A stretch of 64,000 nucleotides of DNA from Lacrimispora amygdalina (GTDB taxonomy: Bacteria; Bacillota; Clostridia; Lachnospirales; Lachnospiraceae), in the NCBI RefSeq assembly GCF_900205965.1, contig NZ_OAOF01000018.1, positions 1 to 64,000 on the forward strand. Reading direction: 5' to 3'. This document shows positions 9,199 through 17,362 of the stretch, one piece after another. The position numbers were made by a program, and so were the translations under genes. Every line of letters starts with the position of its first letter. Within the stretch, counting starts at the first letter, position 1. The notes beneath the pieces were generated by a model, which worked only from the letters and a program-made list of their open reading frames with translations, had not been told where the DNA came from and searched no databases.

Positions 9199-10284
9199 CT
9201 AATTTTCATTGTCTACGGTACCGTTTATTACTTTAAATATCTTATCAATCTGAAATCTGTTATTTACAAAATCTTCCAGACCTGTACAGGTAATAACGGT
9301 CTGTATATGATTAATTCCTGCCAGTAACTGATTCTGCCTGCTGTTATCCAGTTCAGACAATACATCATCCAACAAAAGTATGGGATAATCATGTACAATG
9401 TTTTCTACCAGTTCTATTTCTGCTAGTTTTAATGATAAAGCTGCCGTCCGCTGCTGTCCCTGAGAACCAAACCTCCTGATATCGATGCCATTAACCAGGA
9501 AACTTAAATCGTCCCTATGGGGGCCTGTCAAAGTGGTTTTCTGCTTTAAATCCTGATTTCTGCTTCTTCTTAATGTTTCTTCAAAGGAATCTGCCTCTAC
9601 ATCCGGTTCGTAGAGAATTTGTAGAGATTCTTTATTACCGGAAAGCTTTTGATGGATGGGGTCTATAATCATTCCCAGCCTTTCAACAAATTCCTTTCGG
9701 TACAGAATGATCTCTTTCCCATACTGCACCAGCTGCATATCCCATATATCCAGTGTTTCTTCATAGTCCGGATGAAATGCCAGATCTTTTAACAGCTTAT
9801 TTCGCTGCGTCACAATCCGGTTATACTGGACCAATGAATGTACATACAGCTTATTTAGTTGACATAATTCCATGTCAACGAACCGGCGTCTTTCTGCCGG
9901 TCCGTTTTTTATGAGATTTAAGTCTTCCGGAGAAAAAAATACAACGTTGACGATTCCAAATAATTCGCTGGCCTTACGGATGGGAACTCCATTTACCGCT
10001 ACACCTTTAGCTTTATTTTTTTTCAAATGCATGTCAATCCGGTATGGGATGTCATTCTTTCTGATGTTTAGCTTGATATGCGACTCATCCCTGTCAAACT
10101 GAATGATTTCCTTATCCTTGCTGCCTCTGTGGGATTTTGTCGTAGCACAGACATAGATCGCTTCCAGGACATTGGTTTTCCCCTGGGCATTGTCCCCATA
10201 GAGTATATTAGTCCCCGGACTAAAATCCATATGTAATTCATCATAGTTGCGATAATTCTTAAGCTCTATCGATTCAATGATCAT
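9199..10284 (-). CDS. recF: DNA replication and repair protein RecF
   Basis: This 361-residue SMC-like ATPase helps load RecA onto gapped DNA with RecO/RecR. It has Walker A GDNAQGKT (30-37), signature FGSQGQQRTAALSLKLAE and Walker B PILLLDDVLSELD. The frame remains open to 10365 through an intergenic repeat, giving a spurious extension. I start at ATG 10284 (MIIESIELKNYRNY), which matches the family and has AGAGG about 13 bp upstream, contributed by the flank of the repeat. It sits in the dnaN-S4-recF-gyrB-gyrA cluster. Confidence 0.96.
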   Translation of the reverse strand: MIIESIELKNYRNYDELHMDFSPGTNILYGDNAQGKTNVLEAIYVCATTKSHRGSKDKEIIQFDRDESHIKLNIRKNDIPYRIDMHLKKNKAKGVAVNGVPIRKASELFGIVNVVFFSPEDLNLIKNGPAERRRFVDMELCQLNKLYVHSLVQYNRIVTQRNKLLKDLAFHPDYEETLDIWDMQLVQYGKEIILYRKEFVERLGMIIDPIHQKLSGNKESLQILYEPDVEADSFEETLRRSRNQDLKQKTTLTGPHRDDLSFLVNGIDIRRFGSQGQQRTAALSLKLAEIELVENIVHDYPILLLDDVLSELDNSRQNQLLAGINHIQTVITCTGLEDFVNNRFQIDKIFKVINGTVDNEN

Positions 10285-10296
10285 GGATGTTATACT

Positions 10297-10336
10297 TTCC
10301 TCTCTATTGTCCACGTATTTTGGACATAAAGGTATG
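10297..10336 (-). repeat. Hairpin-forming intergenic repeat, copy 1 (before recF)
   Basis: About 40 bp is repeated at 10348-10387 with a 51-bp period; 34 bp are identical (10303-10336 and 10354-10387). On the minus strand it contains TGTCCA and TGGACA arms around a 7-nt loop. Between the copies lies GCCC-TAC-GGGC, a second small stem. The downstream end supplies the purine-rich recF ribosome-binding region. Confidence 0.85.
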
Positions 10337-10347
10337 CCCGTAGGGCG

Positions 10348-10387
10348 TTCCTTTCTATTGTCCACGTATTTTGGACATAAAGGTATG
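10348..10387 (-). repeat. Hairpin-forming intergenic repeat, copy 2 (between S4 gene and recF)
   Basis: Direct repeat of copy 1 (34 bp identical), ending 11 bp before the stop end of the S4-domain gene. It has the same TGTCCA/TGGACA inverted repeat. Confidence 0.85.
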
Positions 10388-10398
10388 ATCTTATAGTA

Positions 10399-10605
10399 TT
10401 ACTCAATTCTTATACTATTGCCGTCAAAGGTCACTATATCTCCGCTTCTTAATTTCTTTCCACGCTGATACTCAGTCTCTCCATTTACGGAAACAAGACC
10501 ATCCTCAATGACAAACTTTGCATCAACACCGGATCCTACCAGACCCGCAGCTTTTAAAGCCTGTCCCAACTTAATATACTCATCTCTTAATTTAATAGTC
10601 TCCAT
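10399..10605 (-). CDS. yaaA: S4-domain RNA-binding protein (YaaA family)
   Basis: This small 68-residue protein is almost entirely an S4 RNA-binding fold (IKLGQALKAAGLVGSGVDAKFVIEDGLVSVNG, with a terminal beta strand). It has the same position between dnaN and recF as B. subtilis YaaA (RlbA), proposed to act in ribosome biogenesis. The frame is open to 10668 through repeat copy 3. I start at ATG 10605 (METIKLRDEY) because GAGG precedes it and the homologous domain starts there. Confidence 0.9.
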   Translation of the reverse strand: METIKLRDEYIKLGQALKAAGLVGSGVDAKFVIEDGLVSVNGETEYQRGKKLRSGDIVTFDGNSIRIE

Positions 10606-10607
10606 GT

Positions 10608-10663
10608 TTCCTCTTTCTTGTCCACGTTTTTTTGGACATAAAGGTATGTCCGCAGGACGCTCC
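10608..10663 (-). repeat. Hairpin-forming intergenic repeat, copy 3 (before the S4 gene)
   Basis: A diverged copy of the elements in front of recF. Here the small stem is GTCC-TGC-GGAC instead of GCCC-TAC-GGGC, a compensated base-pair change. The second inverted repeat TGTCCA/TGGACA has a loop one base longer. Its 3' flank forms the ribosome-binding site of the S4 gene. Confidence 0.8.
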
Positions 10664-10673
10664 TGCAATAATT

Positions 10674-11795
10674 TTAAACCGCTGCTGCGTTAAAATTAAC
10701 AGGAAGAATCAGATAAATGTATTTTCCCTCTTCATCCCGTATAAAACAGGGGGATTTGGGATTTAACATATATATTGTTACTTCTTCATCATCAATGATC
10801 CTTAATGCATCGATCAGGAACTTTGGATTAAATCCAATCATGATGTCACTTCCGGTTTTATGAGTTTCCACCTGGGCATTCATGGATCCGAAGCTGGAAT
10901 TCATACGCAGTTCCATTTCCTGATCTTCGATATTAATAATAAGAGGTTTTTTATCGTTTTCTCTCACCAGGATGGTTGCCCGGTCAAGGCAGTCTAAAAG
11001 TTCTTTCTTGTTTACACTGACCTTAGTTTCATAATCACTGGACAACATCTGGTCAATTCGGAAGTAATCCCCTTCAATCAGTCGGGATACGACGATTGTA
11101 TCATCGAATTCAAACAGGATATGGTTGGTGCTGAAGAAGATGAGAACTTCTTTTTCGTTATCTCCTCCGAGAATCTTGCTGATTTCATTTAGAGTCTTGC
11201 CAGGAACAATGACTTTTATATCACGATAGGTATCTTTTAATTCAATATTTCGGATGGAGATCCTGTGACCATCCAGAGAGACCACTTTCAGCTGGTTTCC
11301 GGTAACCTGAAACAGTTCTCCAGTCATCATCTTATTGCTGTCATTGGGTGCAATGGAAAAGATGGTCTGCCTGATCACCTCTTTTAAAGAAAACTGGGAT
11401 AAACAGATATAATGATCCCGCTCAATATAAGGTAAATAAGCAAATTCCTCACCATCCCGACCCTGTATATGGAAAATTGAGTTGTCACAGGAGATGGTGG
11501 TCGTAAACTTCTCATCACTTTCAATGGTTACCATAGAATCACCAGAAGAGGAGAGCTTTCTGACAATCTCGGAAAGAAGCTTGGCTTCCAGAGCAATCTT
11601 ACCTCTTTCCAGGATGGTTCCTTCCACCTTAGTTTCAATGCCAAGTTCCATATCATTGGCAGTGAGTTTAATCTCAGAACCACTGGCATCGATAAAGATG
11701 CATTCCAGGATGTTCATGGTTGTCTTGCTGGGAACTGCTTTTAATACAATATTAATACCATTTAAAATGGCATCCTGCTTAAATGTCAGTTTCAT
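10674..11795 (-). CDS. dnaN: DNA polymerase III subunit beta (sliding clamp)
   Basis: This 373-residue protein is the ring-shaped processivity clamp, with three similar domains recognisable along its length. It starts MKLTFKQDAIL and ends with the clamp-typical tail (YIYLILPVNFNA). AAAGGAG lies 12 bp before the ATG. It is transcribed in the same direction as dnaA, 258 bp after it, with DnaA boxes in the gap. The S4-domain gene follows after 68 bp that contain a hairpin repeat. Confidence 0.97.
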   Translation of the reverse strand: MKLTFKQDAILNGINIVLKAVPSKTTMNILECIFIDASGSEIKLTANDMELGIETKVEGTILERGKIALEAKLLSEIVRKLSSSGDSMVTIESDEKFTTTISCDNSIFHIQGRDGEEFAYLPYIERDHYICLSQFSLKEVIRQTIFSIAPNDSNKMMTGELFQVTGNQLKVVSLDGHRISIRNIELKDTYRDIKVIVPGKTLNEISKILGGDNEKEVLIFFSTNHILFEFDDTIVVSRLIEGDYFRIDQMLSSDYETKVSVNKKELLDCLDRATILVRENDKKPLIINIEDQEMELRMNSSFGSMNAQVETHKTGSDIMIGFNPKFLIDALRIIDDEEVTIYMLNPKSPCFIRDEEGKYIYLILPVNFNAAAV

Positions 11796-12053
11796 AATTG
11801 TTGATAACTCCTTTGCTCTTAAAATAACGATAGATAGATAAATAATATAGTTTAATTTCGTCGTATTAGTAGTAGGGGCTGTGGGTTTGTGTAAAAGCCC
11901 TGATAACCGTTATAAAGTCTTGAGTTGTCCTGTTTATAACCATGTGAATAACGTCCACAAAACAGGAGGAAAAATGAAAGGTTATCCACAGCCTGATCAG
12001 AACACTTGTGATACGCTTAATTATCCACATGATATTAACAGATGATTCACACC
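11796..12053. other. dnaA-dnaN spacer with DnaA boxes
   Basis: This 258-bp gap holds two perfect DnaA boxes TTATCCACA (11982-11990 and 12021-12029) and near matches (TGTGAATAA 11943-11951; GTCCACAA at about 11953). It could be a second part of a bipartite origin (as in B. subtilis) or a dnaN regulatory region. A/T content is raised but I see no clear 13-mer set. No gene is supported here. Confidence 0.7.
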
Positions 12054-13427
12054 CTATTGTGGATTAATTTTCTTTTTTAATATCTCAATGGTGTTACTTA
12101 AGGTTTCATTCTTGCTTACATCGCCGGAAATCTTTTCAATCCCATGAATGATGGTGGTATGATCTCTTCCTCCCAGGAATTTTCCAATCATCTGCAGTGG
12201 AGTTCCAACCATATCACGGCAGAGATACATCACAATCTGGCGGGGATATACGATTTCCTTGTTTCGTTTTTGAGAACAGATATCTAGCGGAGTCAGTCCA
12301 TAGTGGTCAGCAACTACTTGAATAACCAGTTCCGGTGTAACTTCCCGCTTATCATTGGGGGATATAATATCTTTTAGGGCTTCTTCAGCCAGCTCTACGG
12401 TGATTTCCTTATTGTCAAGGCGTGAGAGTGCAACGATTTTGGTCAGGGCGCCTTCCAGCTCCCGGATGTTGGATTTGATGTTTGTAGCTATGTATTTGAT
12501 TACCTCGTTGTCGATGTTATAGCCTTCCATTTCCTCTTTTTTACGAAGAATGGCCATTCTGGTTTCGTAGTCAGGGGACTGTATGTCCACGGTTAAGCCC
12601 CATTCAAAACGGGAACGGAGACGTTCTTCCAGAGTCTCAATTTCCTTTGGCGGTTTATCAGATGATATAATAATCTGTTTCTTCGCTTCATATAATGCGT
12701 TAAATGTATGGAAGAATTCTTCCTGTGTACTTTCCTTACCTATAATAAACTGAATATCATCGATTAAAAGAACATCATTATTTCTGTACTTCTCCCTGAA
12801 TTCGGTGGGAGAGAAGTTATTCTTGTTTCGGATCGCATCAATCAGCTCATTGGTGAATTTTTCACTGGTCACGTAGAGAACCTTTGCATTCGGATTGTTC
12901 TTTAATATGAAATGACCGATGGAATGCATTAAATGGGTTTTCCCCAGTCCAACACCTCCGTAAATGAAAAGAGGGTTATAAATTTCACCGGGAGATTCAG
13001 CAACTGCTAAGGAAGCTGCATGTGCCAGGTTATTATTAGCACCTACAACAAAGGTGTCGAAGATATATTTTGGATTTAAATTCGCGTTTATAATTGCGGA
13101 CTGACTGACAGCATTCACTGTATTTGTAATCAGTGTATTGCCTGCAGGAGTGGGAGCTTCCTTTTGAATCTGATTTTCCACAACAAAATCAACGCTGCAT
13201 TCAAAACCAGTTACTTCTTCTATGGTTATTTTTAGAAGAAACCCGTATTTTTTGCGGATGTATCCCAGGAATTCGACATCCGGCACCGTGACGATTACCT
13301 TTTCTCCGTCAACGGCATAAACTTTTAGCGGGAGAAGCCAGGTTTTGAAAGAAACATCTGTAATTTCGTGCTCTTCTTTTAAATTCAATAAGATTTCGTC
13401 CCATTTTTCCTTTAACTTTTCTAACAT
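12054..13427 (-). CDS. dnaA: Chromosomal replication initiator DnaA
   Basis: This 457-residue protein binds DnaA boxes and opens oriC. Domain I (about 1-80) has the conserved WLLPL segment and domain II is a short linker. The AAA+ domain has Walker A GGVGLGKT (157-164) and Walker B VLLIDDIQF. Domain IV ends in the box-binding signature GGRDHTTIIHG. The frame is open to 13457, but ATG 13427 (MLEKLKEKWDE) has AGGAGA 6 bp upstream and is the family start. A promoter and a DnaA box lie just upstream, consistent with autoregulation. Confidence 0.98.
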   Translation of the reverse strand: MLEKLKEKWDEILLNLKEEHEITDVSFKTWLLPLKVYAVDGEKVIVTVPDVEFLGYIRKKYGFLLKITIEEVTGFECSVDFVVENQIQKEAPTPAGNTLITNTVNAVSQSAIINANLNPKYIFDTFVVGANNNLAHAASLAVAESPGEIYNPLFIYGGVGLGKTHLMHSIGHFILKNNPNAKVLYVTSEKFTNELIDAIRNKNNFSPTEFREKYRNNDVLLIDDIQFIIGKESTQEEFFHTFNALYEAKKQIIISSDKPPKEIETLEERLRSRFEWGLTVDIQSPDYETRMAILRKKEEMEGYNIDNEVIKYIATNIKSNIRELEGALTKIVALSRLDNKEITVELAEEALKDIISPNDKREVTPELVIQVVADHYGLTPLDICSQKRNKEIVYPRQIVMYLCRDMVGTPLQMIGKFLGGRDHTTIIHGIEKISGDVSKNETLSNTIEILKKKINPQ

Positions 13428-13884
13428 TGTATGTCTCCTACATCTATTAAAATGCAAATATGCGCATTAGCCCAATCTACAGTTCATTCTATACTATTTT
13501 GTAATAATTTTCAATGATAATAGTAAAAAATTGTGGATAAGTGTGTGAAAGAGGTGTGAATAGCCTGTGTATGGATTGTTGATAAACATCCAGAGAGAAA
13601 GTTGTCCACAAAAAACAGGATTTTAAAAGTTAAGTTATTCACATCCGGGAAATACTGAATTTATCAAAATGTTCAGGACAGGCTTGTGCACAAAAAAAGG
13701 TTATCAAGATACTATCCAGAGAGTTATCCACAAGTTATCCCCATTATGTTGATAACTTTATGTAAATTAACAAAGGGATGTCGATTATATAACAGCATTG
13801 ACGGATAATGGTGTATTATGTATAATGCAGTTGTAACCAGATGCATTGTATCTTTTCAAAGAACAGTAGCACAGGAGGAAAACT
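13428..13884. other. oriC: Chromosomal replication origin (oriC)
   Basis: The 457 bp upstream of dnaA are rich in DnaA boxes. TTATCCACA occurs perfectly at 13724-13732 and, inverted, at 13532-13540. Near matches are TTGTCCACA (13602-13610), TTATTCACA (13635-13643), TTATCCCCA (13735-13743) and inverted TTATCAACA (13577-13585 and 13747-13755). The tight cluster 13724-13755 is followed by an A/T-rich stretch (13756-13830), a candidate unwinding element. Strand orientation flips here. Minimal origin limits are not determined. Confidence 0.92.
13486..13514 (-). promoter_or_regulatory. dnaA: Predicted sigma-A promoter of dnaA
   Basis: On the minus strand -35 TTGAAA (13509-13514) and -10 TAGAAT (13486-13491) are spaced 17 bp. 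A perfect DnaA box lies 17 bp further upstream (13532-13540), suited to autorepression. Confidence 0.6.
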
Positions 13885-14514
13885 ATGAATTCACTAAACA
13901 AAACACGCAGCATGGTACTGGCAGCTATATTTGTTGCTCTTATCATCATCATGGCGTTTACGCCCTTTGGATATATTCCGCTGGGATTTATGAACGCCAC
14001 CATCATTCACGTACCGGTCATTATTGGAGCCATTTTACTTGGACCAAAATATGGCGGTTTTCTGGGGATGATCTTTGGACTGACAAGTCTTTGGAAAAAC
14101 ACCAACATGCCAAATCCGACATCCTTTGTATTCTCACCATTTATAAAAGTGGGAGAGTATGGAGGCAATCTGGGAAGTCTGATTATCTGCATGGTGCCTA
14201 GAATTCTGATTGGAATTGTGGCATATTACGTATTTAAGGGAGTTTTAAAAGCCTTAAAGGGAAGTAAGATGAGAATGACCGCAGCGCTTGCGGCGGCGGG
14301 AGTTGCCGGATCATTAACCAACACATTGCTGGTAATGAATCTGATTTATTTTCTTTTTGGTAAAGAGTATGGTCAGGCAGCTAAGGGGCTGACGGAGGGA
14401 ATTTATACAGTGATTATTGGCATCATCTGTATCAATGGAATTCCGGAGGCAATTGTGGCGGCAATTTTAACGGTTGCCATAACCCAGGCGCTTTTAAAGG
14501 TAATGAGAAATTAA
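13885..14514 (+). CDS. ECF transporter S component (vitamin uptake, substrate uncertain)
   Basis: This 209-residue membrane protein has about six hydrophobic helices and the S-component hallmark near the N-terminus (SMVLAAIFVALIIIMAF). It would bind a vitamin and pair with a shared EcfA-A'-T module encoded elsewhere. The segment GAILLGPKYGGFLGMIFG is typical of the family. The sequence style recalls pantothenate-type (PanT) members, and a pantothenate kinase lies 13 kb away, but the substrate is not shown. AGGAGG precedes the ATG by 6 bp. It lies between oriC and rpmH, an unusual position, and is monocistronic with its own terminator. Confidence 0.8.
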   Translation: MNSLNKTRSMVLAAIFVALIIIMAFTPFGYIPLGFMNATIIHVPVIIGAILLGPKYGGFLGMIFGLTSLWKNTNMPNPTSFVFSPFIKVGEYGGNLGSLIICMVPRILIGIVAYYVFKGVLKALKGSKMRMTAALAAAGVAGSLTNTLLVMNLIYFLFGKEYGQAAKGLTEGIYTVIIGIICINGIPEAIVAAILTVAITQALLKVMRN

Positions 14515-14523
14515 TAGATGAAA

Positions 14524-14558
14524 AAGTCTCCGGGATACAAACCGGAGGCTTTTTTTTT
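14524..14558 (+). terminator. Intrinsic terminator after the ECF gene (also faces the glycosidase remnant)
   Basis: GTCTCCGG pairs with CCGGAGGC (one G-T pair) around an 8-nt loop and is followed by nine T. The A-rich left flank allows it to work on the minus strand too. Confidence 0.85.
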
Positions 14559-14560
14559 AA

Positions 14561-15705
14561 TCAGTATACTTTTATGTTATTTACATCAGCGTTTACAGCT
14601 AGTTTCTTTATATAAAGAAGATTTCCCTCCAGATCTGTAATGATTTTTAAATTTTTTCCTGACTGAAATACTTCTTTATCATCAATATAGGCATGTGAAT
14701 TTATTTTTGAATTTATGATTTTAAATGAGTGGTTTCCCCAGATCTGCTCATAGCTGCTTTCATATTCTCCATAAGTTCCCCAGAAGACAAGGTTTTGCTC
14801 CAGGTGTATGCCAAACATACGGGAAGTATATTCCATAACGGATAACATGGCAGGTCCGTATGAATCCTGAAGACCATCCAGCGATATTAAGGATGGAGCT
14901 CCTGTAAAAGGATCGTATTGCTGGACGAAAATACAGGAATCCCCAATAGCTTGAAATAGTTTTTCTCCCAGTTTTGGAATGAGAAAATCAAAATTGTAAT
15001 TTTCTAATGCACGGATAGCTCTTTGATAGGTTAATGCCTCACATTGTCCGCTCCAGTTATTGGTTTTTATATTGCGGAAAAGAGGATCATTAACCGCGAC
15101 GGAGGGGAGCGGCATATATGTCCAGAATTCGTCTGGATTTAATAAGTGTTTTGTTACGAAACGCTGGGCCATGGAGTCAGTAAAGCTGTTCCAGTACATG
15201 GCTCTTAAATTATTATGGATTAAAACATTCAGTGTCCGGTGATATTTATCACGATCAAAGCAGGCATCCTTTGATTCAATCCAGAGATAGTCTTTGATGG
15301 TTTTCTGGATGGATGCAGCCTTTTCCTTCCACTTGTTTTTACGGTTCTCGTTTCCTTGTATGGAACTGATTCTGGATAAGGTTTCTCTTGCAGAATAAGA
15401 AAAGCTCATAACATCCAAAGAAGCCATGGGTACTGCTTTGCAATGTGCTGGAGGTGTTTCTTCGCTCCAGGAATCGGGAGCATCATAATAGCGCATTGCA
15501 TGATCTTCTCCTGTGTCGTATTTGCACCAGCTTTCCAGACAGCCATCACTGTCTGAATCCCTAGTTTTCCATAAATAGAAGTTGGTTATTAAGACCTGCC
15601 TCCATATTACGTTTGGCGTACATTTCGCCACCCATGGGCTGGGTTTCCAGCCAAATCGTTATCAGAACAGGCAATGGCCTGGGTATAGCCTTCTTTGCCA
15701 AAGCT
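14561..15705 (-). pseudogene. Remnant of MGH1-like (GH63/GH37-type) glycoside hydrolase
   Basis: The minus strand encodes the C-terminal part of an (alpha/alpha)6-barrel glycosidase: the segments DSDGCLESWCKYDTGEDHAM, YDAPDSW and NNWSGQCEALTYQ are typical of the family. An upstream piece of the same enzyme (TQPMGGEMYAKRNMEAGLNNQLLFMEN, about 15567-15645) is in another frame and stops at 15561. Material normally lying between these pieces is missing and the frame changes. The N-terminal half is gone, replaced by a GH43 remnant. It is therefore an internal deletion plus frameshift, not a working gene. Confidence 0.75.
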
Positions 15706-16342
15706 CGACCACAGCAGAAGGAGCCGCCCGTTGCTTGTTCTGTAAAGGAAAGGACCATCTGTAACATAATGTTTTCCGGGTCTGTTTTTATTATCAATTG
15801 TGACTATCCAGCTGGCTGCTTCAGATGCATGAAAAAGAAGCTGGGGCTCTGATATGGAATGTTTTAAGTCATTGCTTAGTTTTACAGCGCAGATGGATCC
15901 GTCTGATATCTGAACCCACTCATGCACAAAAATCATGTAAGGAGTTCCGTCCGGGCTTACATAAAAGGTTCCGTCAATGCATTCCCAATCAGCCGGAGTT
16001 ATCTGTTTATTGCTCTGCAGGGTAAATGGTCCCAGAGGATGGTCTGCTTTTAAAATGGCAGTTCCACCAGTTATTGTTGTATCTTTAAAGGTTGCAAACA
16101 TATAATAGGAACCATTTATAATGGTGAACTTCAGGAGCCCAGCAGTTCTTGTCTGCATAAAAATTCTCCGGTTTATGAAATACTTCGTAGAGGCCCTCCC
16201 AGTTTATTAAGTCTGTGCTGGTATAGCAGTCGAAGCCGGAAGCGGCCATCCAGCAGGTTTTGGCTCTTGTTCCATAAAGGTAATAGATACCTTTTGAGAG
16301 CAGTACATAAGGATCTCTGATATTAATTTCTTCACTTTTCAT
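15607..16342 (-). pseudogene. Frameshifted, truncated GH43-family glycosidase
   Basis: This is an N-terminal five-bladed-propeller GH43-like protein. It starts MKSEEINIRDPYVLLSKG with the RDP motif of the first catalytic aspartate, and continues through WAPEVHHY. There an extra base in an AAA run (about 16113-16118) shifts the frame. Reading resumes as NGSYYMFATF and goes on to DWECIDGTFYVSPDGTPYMIFVHEW and LLLLWSSFGKEGYTQ. It then runs into the other glycosidase at about 15680-15650. One frameshift plus a fusion deletion mark it as dead. GH43 members act on arabinosides/xylosides. Confidence 0.75.
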
Positions 16343-16568
16343 TGCAGTACCCCATCCTTTTTTTGAAAGTTATATAGTTTTATTTATTATACTGTAAAAA
16401 TCCGGAATGTGGAAAATAATAGAAGTCAAATGAAAACTTATATTTTTCCCTTGACGAACCATGCTTTGTTCTATATAATTGATATGATGTTTAATTAAAA
16501 TAGTCTCAATATGTTTCATCATATTGCCTATGATAAGCTATTGTAACAAGAGGAGGTGTCCGTATATT
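16343..16568 (+). promoter_or_regulatory. rpmH: rpmH upstream region with sigma-A promoter
   Basis: -35 TTGACG (16451-16456), a 17-bp spacer and a perfect -10 TATAAT (16474-16479) give a strong promoter, with about 80 nt of leader before rpmH. AGGAGG lies shortly before the ATG. Nothing else is recognisable between it and the glycosidase remnant. Confidence 0.8.
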
Positions 16569-16703
16569 ATGAAAATGACGTTCCAGCCAAAAAAGAGACA
16601 GAGATCAAAAGTTCATGGTTTCAGAGCCAGAATGAGCACTCCAGGCGGAAGAAAAGTTTTAGCTGCCAGAAGAGCAAAAGGAAGAGCAAAATTATCAGCT
16701 TAA
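16569..16703 (+). CDS. rpmH: 50S ribosomal protein L34
   Basis: This 44-residue, very basic protein reads MKMTFQPKKRQRSKVHGF... then RMSTPGGRKVLAARRAKGRAKLSA, the full standard L34. It sits in the large ribosomal subunit. The strong promoter upstream and an attenuator-like hairpin directly downstream would give more L34 than RnpA. The order rpmH-rnpA-yidD-yidC-jag is the classical origin arrangement. Confidence 0.98.
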   Translation: MKMTFQPKKRQRSKVHGFRARMSTPGGRKVLAARRAKGRAKLSA

Positions 16704-16709
16704 TGGACC

Positions 16710-16738
16710 AGGCCGCAAGTAATTGTGGCCTTTTCTTT
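16710..16738 (+). terminator. Attenuator-like terminator between rpmH and rnpA
   Basis: AGGCCGCAA pairs with TTGTGGCCT (one G-U) around a GTAA tetraloop, followed by TTTCTTTT. It lies inside the operon, so it probably reduces readthrough from rpmH into rnpA rather than ending all transcription. Confidence 0.75.
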
Positions 16739-16775
16739 TCTCAAATTCCAGATAAACGGAAAAGGAAAGATTTGA

Positions 16776-17123
16776 ATGAAACATTTTAATTCGATTAAAA
16801 AAAACAGGGATTTTAAAGAAGTATATCAGAGTGGAAAATCCCTTGCTAACAGACTTCTTGTCATGTATGTGTTAAAGACGGACAGGCCGGATACAAGAAT
16901 CGGTATTTCGGTAAGCAAGAAGGTAGGAAACAGTGTTGTAAGGCATCATATAACCAGATTAATCAGAGAAAGCTTCAGGCTTCATGAAGATATGGTTGAG
17001 ACAGGATTAGACATCGTGGTCGTTGTGAGAACATCGGCGAAAGAAGAAAAATACAAGACAATCGAAAGTGCATATCTGCACTTGTGCGGACTTCATAACA
17101 TTTTAAAAAAAGAATCGAAGTGA
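16776..17123 (+). CDS. rnpA: Ribonuclease P protein component
   Basis: This 115-residue basic protein is the partner of RNase P RNA in tRNA 5' processing. It begins KKNRDFKEVYQSGKS and contains GISVSKKVGNSVVRHHITRLIRES. The position of the canonical RNR motif reads R-H-H here; similar changes occur in other Lachnospiraceae, so I take it as lineage variation. The start codon at 16776 follows the weak purine-rich GGAAAGA. The stop is 4 bp before yidD. Confidence 0.95.
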   Translation: MKHFNSIKKNRDFKEVYQSGKSLANRLLVMYVLKTDRPDTRIGISVSKKVGNSVVRHHITRLIRESFRLHEDMVETGLDIVVVVRTSAKEEKYKTIESAYLHLCGLHNILKKESK

Positions 17124-17127
17124 TCTT

Positions 17128-17343
17128 ATGGTAAAAAAAATCATGATTTTAATGATCAGGGGTTATCAGAAATTTCTGTCTCCACTGAAAGTAAGAACTC
17201 ACTGTATTTACACACCTACGTGTTCTCAATACGCCATTGAGGCACTCCAAAAGTATGGTGTGTTAAAAGGTACGTTTTTGGCTTGCAAAAGAATTATTCG
17301 GTGTAATCCTTTTGCAAAAGGCGGTTATGATCCAGTTCCGTAG
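17128..17343 (+). CDS. yidD: Membrane protein insertion efficiency factor YidD
   Basis: This 71-residue protein carries the YidD signature HCIYTPTCSQYAIEAL with its conserved cysteines and the CKRIIRCNPFAKGGYDPVP tail. It is thought to assist YidC-dependent membrane insertion. It lies in its classical place between rnpA and yidC, 4 bp after rnpA. Confidence 0.95.
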   Translation: MVKKIMILMIRGYQKFLSPLKVRTHCIYTPTCSQYAIEALQKYGVLKGTFLACKRIIRCNPFAKGGYDPVP

Positions 17344-17362
17344 TTGATGAGGAGGTAGTTCA

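Noticed and set aside
11974..12045. A 23-codon frame with AGGAGG inside the dnaA-dnaN spacer (plus strand)
   Set aside because: The Shine-Dalgarno is only 4 bp from the ATG, both perfect DnaA boxes form part of the frame, and no family is recognisable. The box content explains the sequence better.
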